NCBI GenBank assembly: GCA_021848375.1
Contig: JAJZUR010000074.1
Location: 1 to 7,604, forward strand
DNA from: Pseudomonadota bacterium
Lineage (GTDB): Bacteria; Pseudomonadota; Gammaproteobacteria; UBA6186; Azoamicaceae
Direction: 5' to 3'
Length of the DNA: 7,604 nucleotides
Made by a program: the position numbers and the translations under genes. The notes beneath the pieces are model-generated. The model searched no databases, had not been told where the DNA came from, and worked only from the letters and a program-made list of their open reading frames with translations. Shown here piece after piece: positions 6,502 to 7,604 of this stretch (position 1 is the stretch's first letter; each line of letters starts with the position of its first letter).

Positions 6502-6539
6502 GGCAAACTGTTTTCTTTTTCTGTTTTTGAGTATACCCC

Positions 6540-7232
6540 GTGAGTGACATACCAGCTAGTATTGATATAAACCCGCCAGGCGAAAACCCCACGGCTTCTG
6601 TTATTTGGATGCATGGACTGGGTGCCGACGGGCATGATTTCGTCCCGGTCGTAGAACGTTTTGGTGCGCGATTACAAGCAGAGGTACGGTTTGTATTTCC
6701 CCGTGCGCCGATTCGTTCCATTACCATTAATGGGGGACTGCAGATGCGTGCGTGGTATGATATTGCTGAAATCAATCTCGCAGCAAAAGAAGATGCCAAA
6801 GGGATCAAAGCATCACAACAGCTTATTCAGCTATTGATTGAACGCGAGCAGGGCCTTGGGATCCCCACTCATCGCATTGCGTTGATCGGTTTTTCACAAG
6901 GTGGGGCAATGGCTTTATATGCAGGACTTCGATTTAATGAACCTTTGGCTGGCATAGTTTGCTTATCAGGCTATTTGCCTTTGCCTGAGATGTTGCAGGC
7001 CGAACGAAATCTCGCTAATCAAAAAACCCCCATTTTTATCGCCCATGGGATGTTTGATACGGTTGTTCCCTTAATGTTAGGGCAAATGGCGCGTGAGCAA
7101 ATTGAAGGTTTAGACAACCCGGTTGAGTGGCATTCGTATCCCATGGCGCATTCGGTGATTCCACAAGAAATTGAAGACGTTGAGAGATTTTTTATACGTG
7201 TTTTTACGTTGGGTGAGGTTACACATTTATAG
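6540..7232 (+). CDS. Carboxylesterase/phospholipase family alpha/beta-hydrolase (EstB-like)
   Basis: A 230-residue cytoplasmic serine hydrolase of the Abhydrolase_2 family, similar in size and sequence plan to Pseudomonas fluorescens carboxylesterase II (about 218 residues). The oxyanion-side motif VIWMHGLGADGHDFVP is at about 21-36, followed by FVFPRAPIRSITINGG..MRAWYDI (51-75). The nucleophile elbow GFSQGG has Ser119, the acid is Asp173 in HGMFDTVVP, and His204 lies in YPMAHSV; the triad is complete. Such enzymes hydrolyse short-chain carboxylic esters or lysophospholipids, and the true substrate cannot be read from sequence. The start is GTG at 6540: an in-frame TGA at 6528 blocks any earlier start, and the next Met lies within the conserved HGLG motif. 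No Shine-Dalgarno is evident; the leader is T-rich. The gene is divergent from asmA-like gene 2. No terminator is seen after its TAG. Confidence 0.93.
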   Translation: MSDIPASIDINPPGENPTASVIWMHGLGADGHDFVPVVERFGARLQAEVRFVFPRAPIRSITINGGLQMRAWYDIAEINLAAKEDAKGIKASQQLIQLLIEREQGLGIPTHRIALIGFSQGGAMALYAGLRFNEPLAGIVCLSGYLPLPEMLQAERNLANQKTPIFIAHGMFDTVVPLMLGQMAREQIEGLDNPVEWHSYPMAHSVIPQEIEDVERFFIRVFTLGEVTHL

Positions 7233-7252
7233 CGGTTATAGGGGTCGTTGTA

Positions 7253-7281
7253 TTGACATTGCTTTACATGATTGTTTGAAT
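7253..7281 (+). promoter_or_regulatory. Candidate sigma70 promoter P1 upstream of the right-edge gene
   Basis: A perfect TTGACA (7253-7258) with a 17-base spacer leads to TTGAAT (7276-7281, 4 of 6). It lies 20 nt after the esterase stop and would give a 5' leader of about 60 nt for the gene starting at 7349. It overlaps a second candidate shifted by 10 bases. Confidence 0.4.
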
Positions 7282-7291
7282 GTGATATAAA
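7263..7291 (+). promoter_or_regulatory. Candidate sigma70 promoter P2 upstream of the right-edge gene
   Basis: TTTACA (7263-7268, 5 of 6), a 17-base spacer and TATAAA (7286-7291, 5 of 6) form the better balanced of the two staggered promoters. The A/T-rich stretch after it (to about 7310) would melt easily. The predicted start is near 7298, about 50 nt before the ATG at 7349. Confidence 0.55.
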
Positions 7292-7348
7292 GATAAAAAT
7301 AATAAAACAGTAGAGCTATGAAACCAAAAATACCCGGGAGAAAAACAC

Positions 7349-7604
7349 ATGTTTTCAGCAGAAAAAATCCGTAAAGTACAAGAAAAAATTACGAGTAATA
7401 TATTATCTAATATTGCCGAAAACGGTTTATTACCTAGGAAAAGTATTGAAAAGCTCAATAAACCTTGCATTGGGTCAGCGGATTCGTCTCTTAATGGATT
7501 GTTTGGCGTGAGTTTTAATAATACTACTTTTGGGCAGCTTGCGAATAATGCCATCAGTCAACTATGTGTTAATCACATGGAATTAGCCAAATCCCCTCGT
7601 TTTG
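7349..7604 (+). CDS. Hypothetical protein, N-terminal part (3' end outside window)
   Basis: The frame opens at ATG 7349 and stays open to the right edge, 85 full codons. GGGAG at 7336-7340 with an 8-nt spacer is a good ribosome binding site, and two promoter candidates lie upstream, so expression is well supported. The protein starts MFSAEKIRKVQEKITSNIL and continues with Asn, Ser, Leu and Lys-rich sequence. The first 25 residues could form an amphipathic helix. There is no signal peptide, membrane segment or recognisable motif, so it is probably cytoplasmic or exported by a route without a cleaved signal. I do not recognise it. If the host is a Legionellales member, lineage-specific proteins of this kind are sometimes secreted effectors, but nothing here proves that. 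Confidence 0.7.
   Translation, partial: MFSAEKIRKVQEKITSNILSNIAENGLLPRKSIEKLNKPCIGSADSSLNGLFGVSFNNTTFGQLANNAISQLCVNHMELAKSPRF

Noticed and set aside
6404..6808. 134-residue minus-strand ORF over the esterase start
   Set aside because: It is antisense to the conserved esterase N-terminal motifs and lacks protein-like conservation.
7264..7554. 96-residue minus-strand ORF at the right end
   Set aside because: It is antisense to the right-edge gene, which has a ribosome binding site and promoters, and it covers those promoters.

Overview
The window looks like a chromosomal segment of a gammaproteobacterium of moderate to low GC. My guess is the Legionellales/Coxiellaceae side of the class. It rests on protein resemblance (AsmA, MutY, YggX, an EstB-like esterase) and base composition, not on a search.

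Left end (1-922). An AT-rich accessory stretch: about 30% GC by hand count over bases 1-300, against about 44% over 1381-1680 inside mutY. It holds the C-terminal end of a probable P-loop ATPase with a PD-(D/E)xK-like nuclease domain, then an unrecognised 144-residue membrane protein, both on the + strand. A perfect 18-bp inverted repeat (848-901) lies between these genes and the 3' end of a tRNA-Phe gene.

Centre (923-6411, all minus strand). In transcription order: asmA-like gene 2 - tRNA-Gly(CCC) - asmA-like gene 1 - mutY - yggX - tRNA-Phe(GAA). The protein genes are tightly packed. Only 19 nt separate the tRNA-Gly CCA end from the GTG start of asmA-like gene 1, asmA1 and mutY overlap by one base (TAATG), and mutY and yggX overlap by 32 bases. 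The two AsmA-like proteins are clear paralogues, inner-membrane anchored with a large periplasmic part. MutY (A/G-mismatch glycosylase with a 4Fe-4S cluster) and YggX (iron trafficking, protection from oxidative damage) both deal with oxidative damage. Candidate promoters precede each tRNA and asmA2.

Right end (6540-7604, + strand). A divergently transcribed alpha/beta-hydrolase of the carboxylesterase/phospholipase family has an intact Ser-Asp-His triad and a GTG start without an evident Shine-Dalgarno. The 128-bp divergent spacer contains a promoter-like extended -10, a 13-bp palindrome at the predicted asmA2 start site, and an 8-bp inverted repeat. After the esterase, two staggered sigma70-type promoter candidates lead into the start of an unrecognised gene that runs off the right edge.

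Most of the window is ordinary core genome. The parts worth a second look are the AT-rich tRNA-Phe-flanking segment with its long hairpin, the tRNA-Gly embedded between the asmA paralogues, and the truncated unknown gene with a strong-looking promoter.
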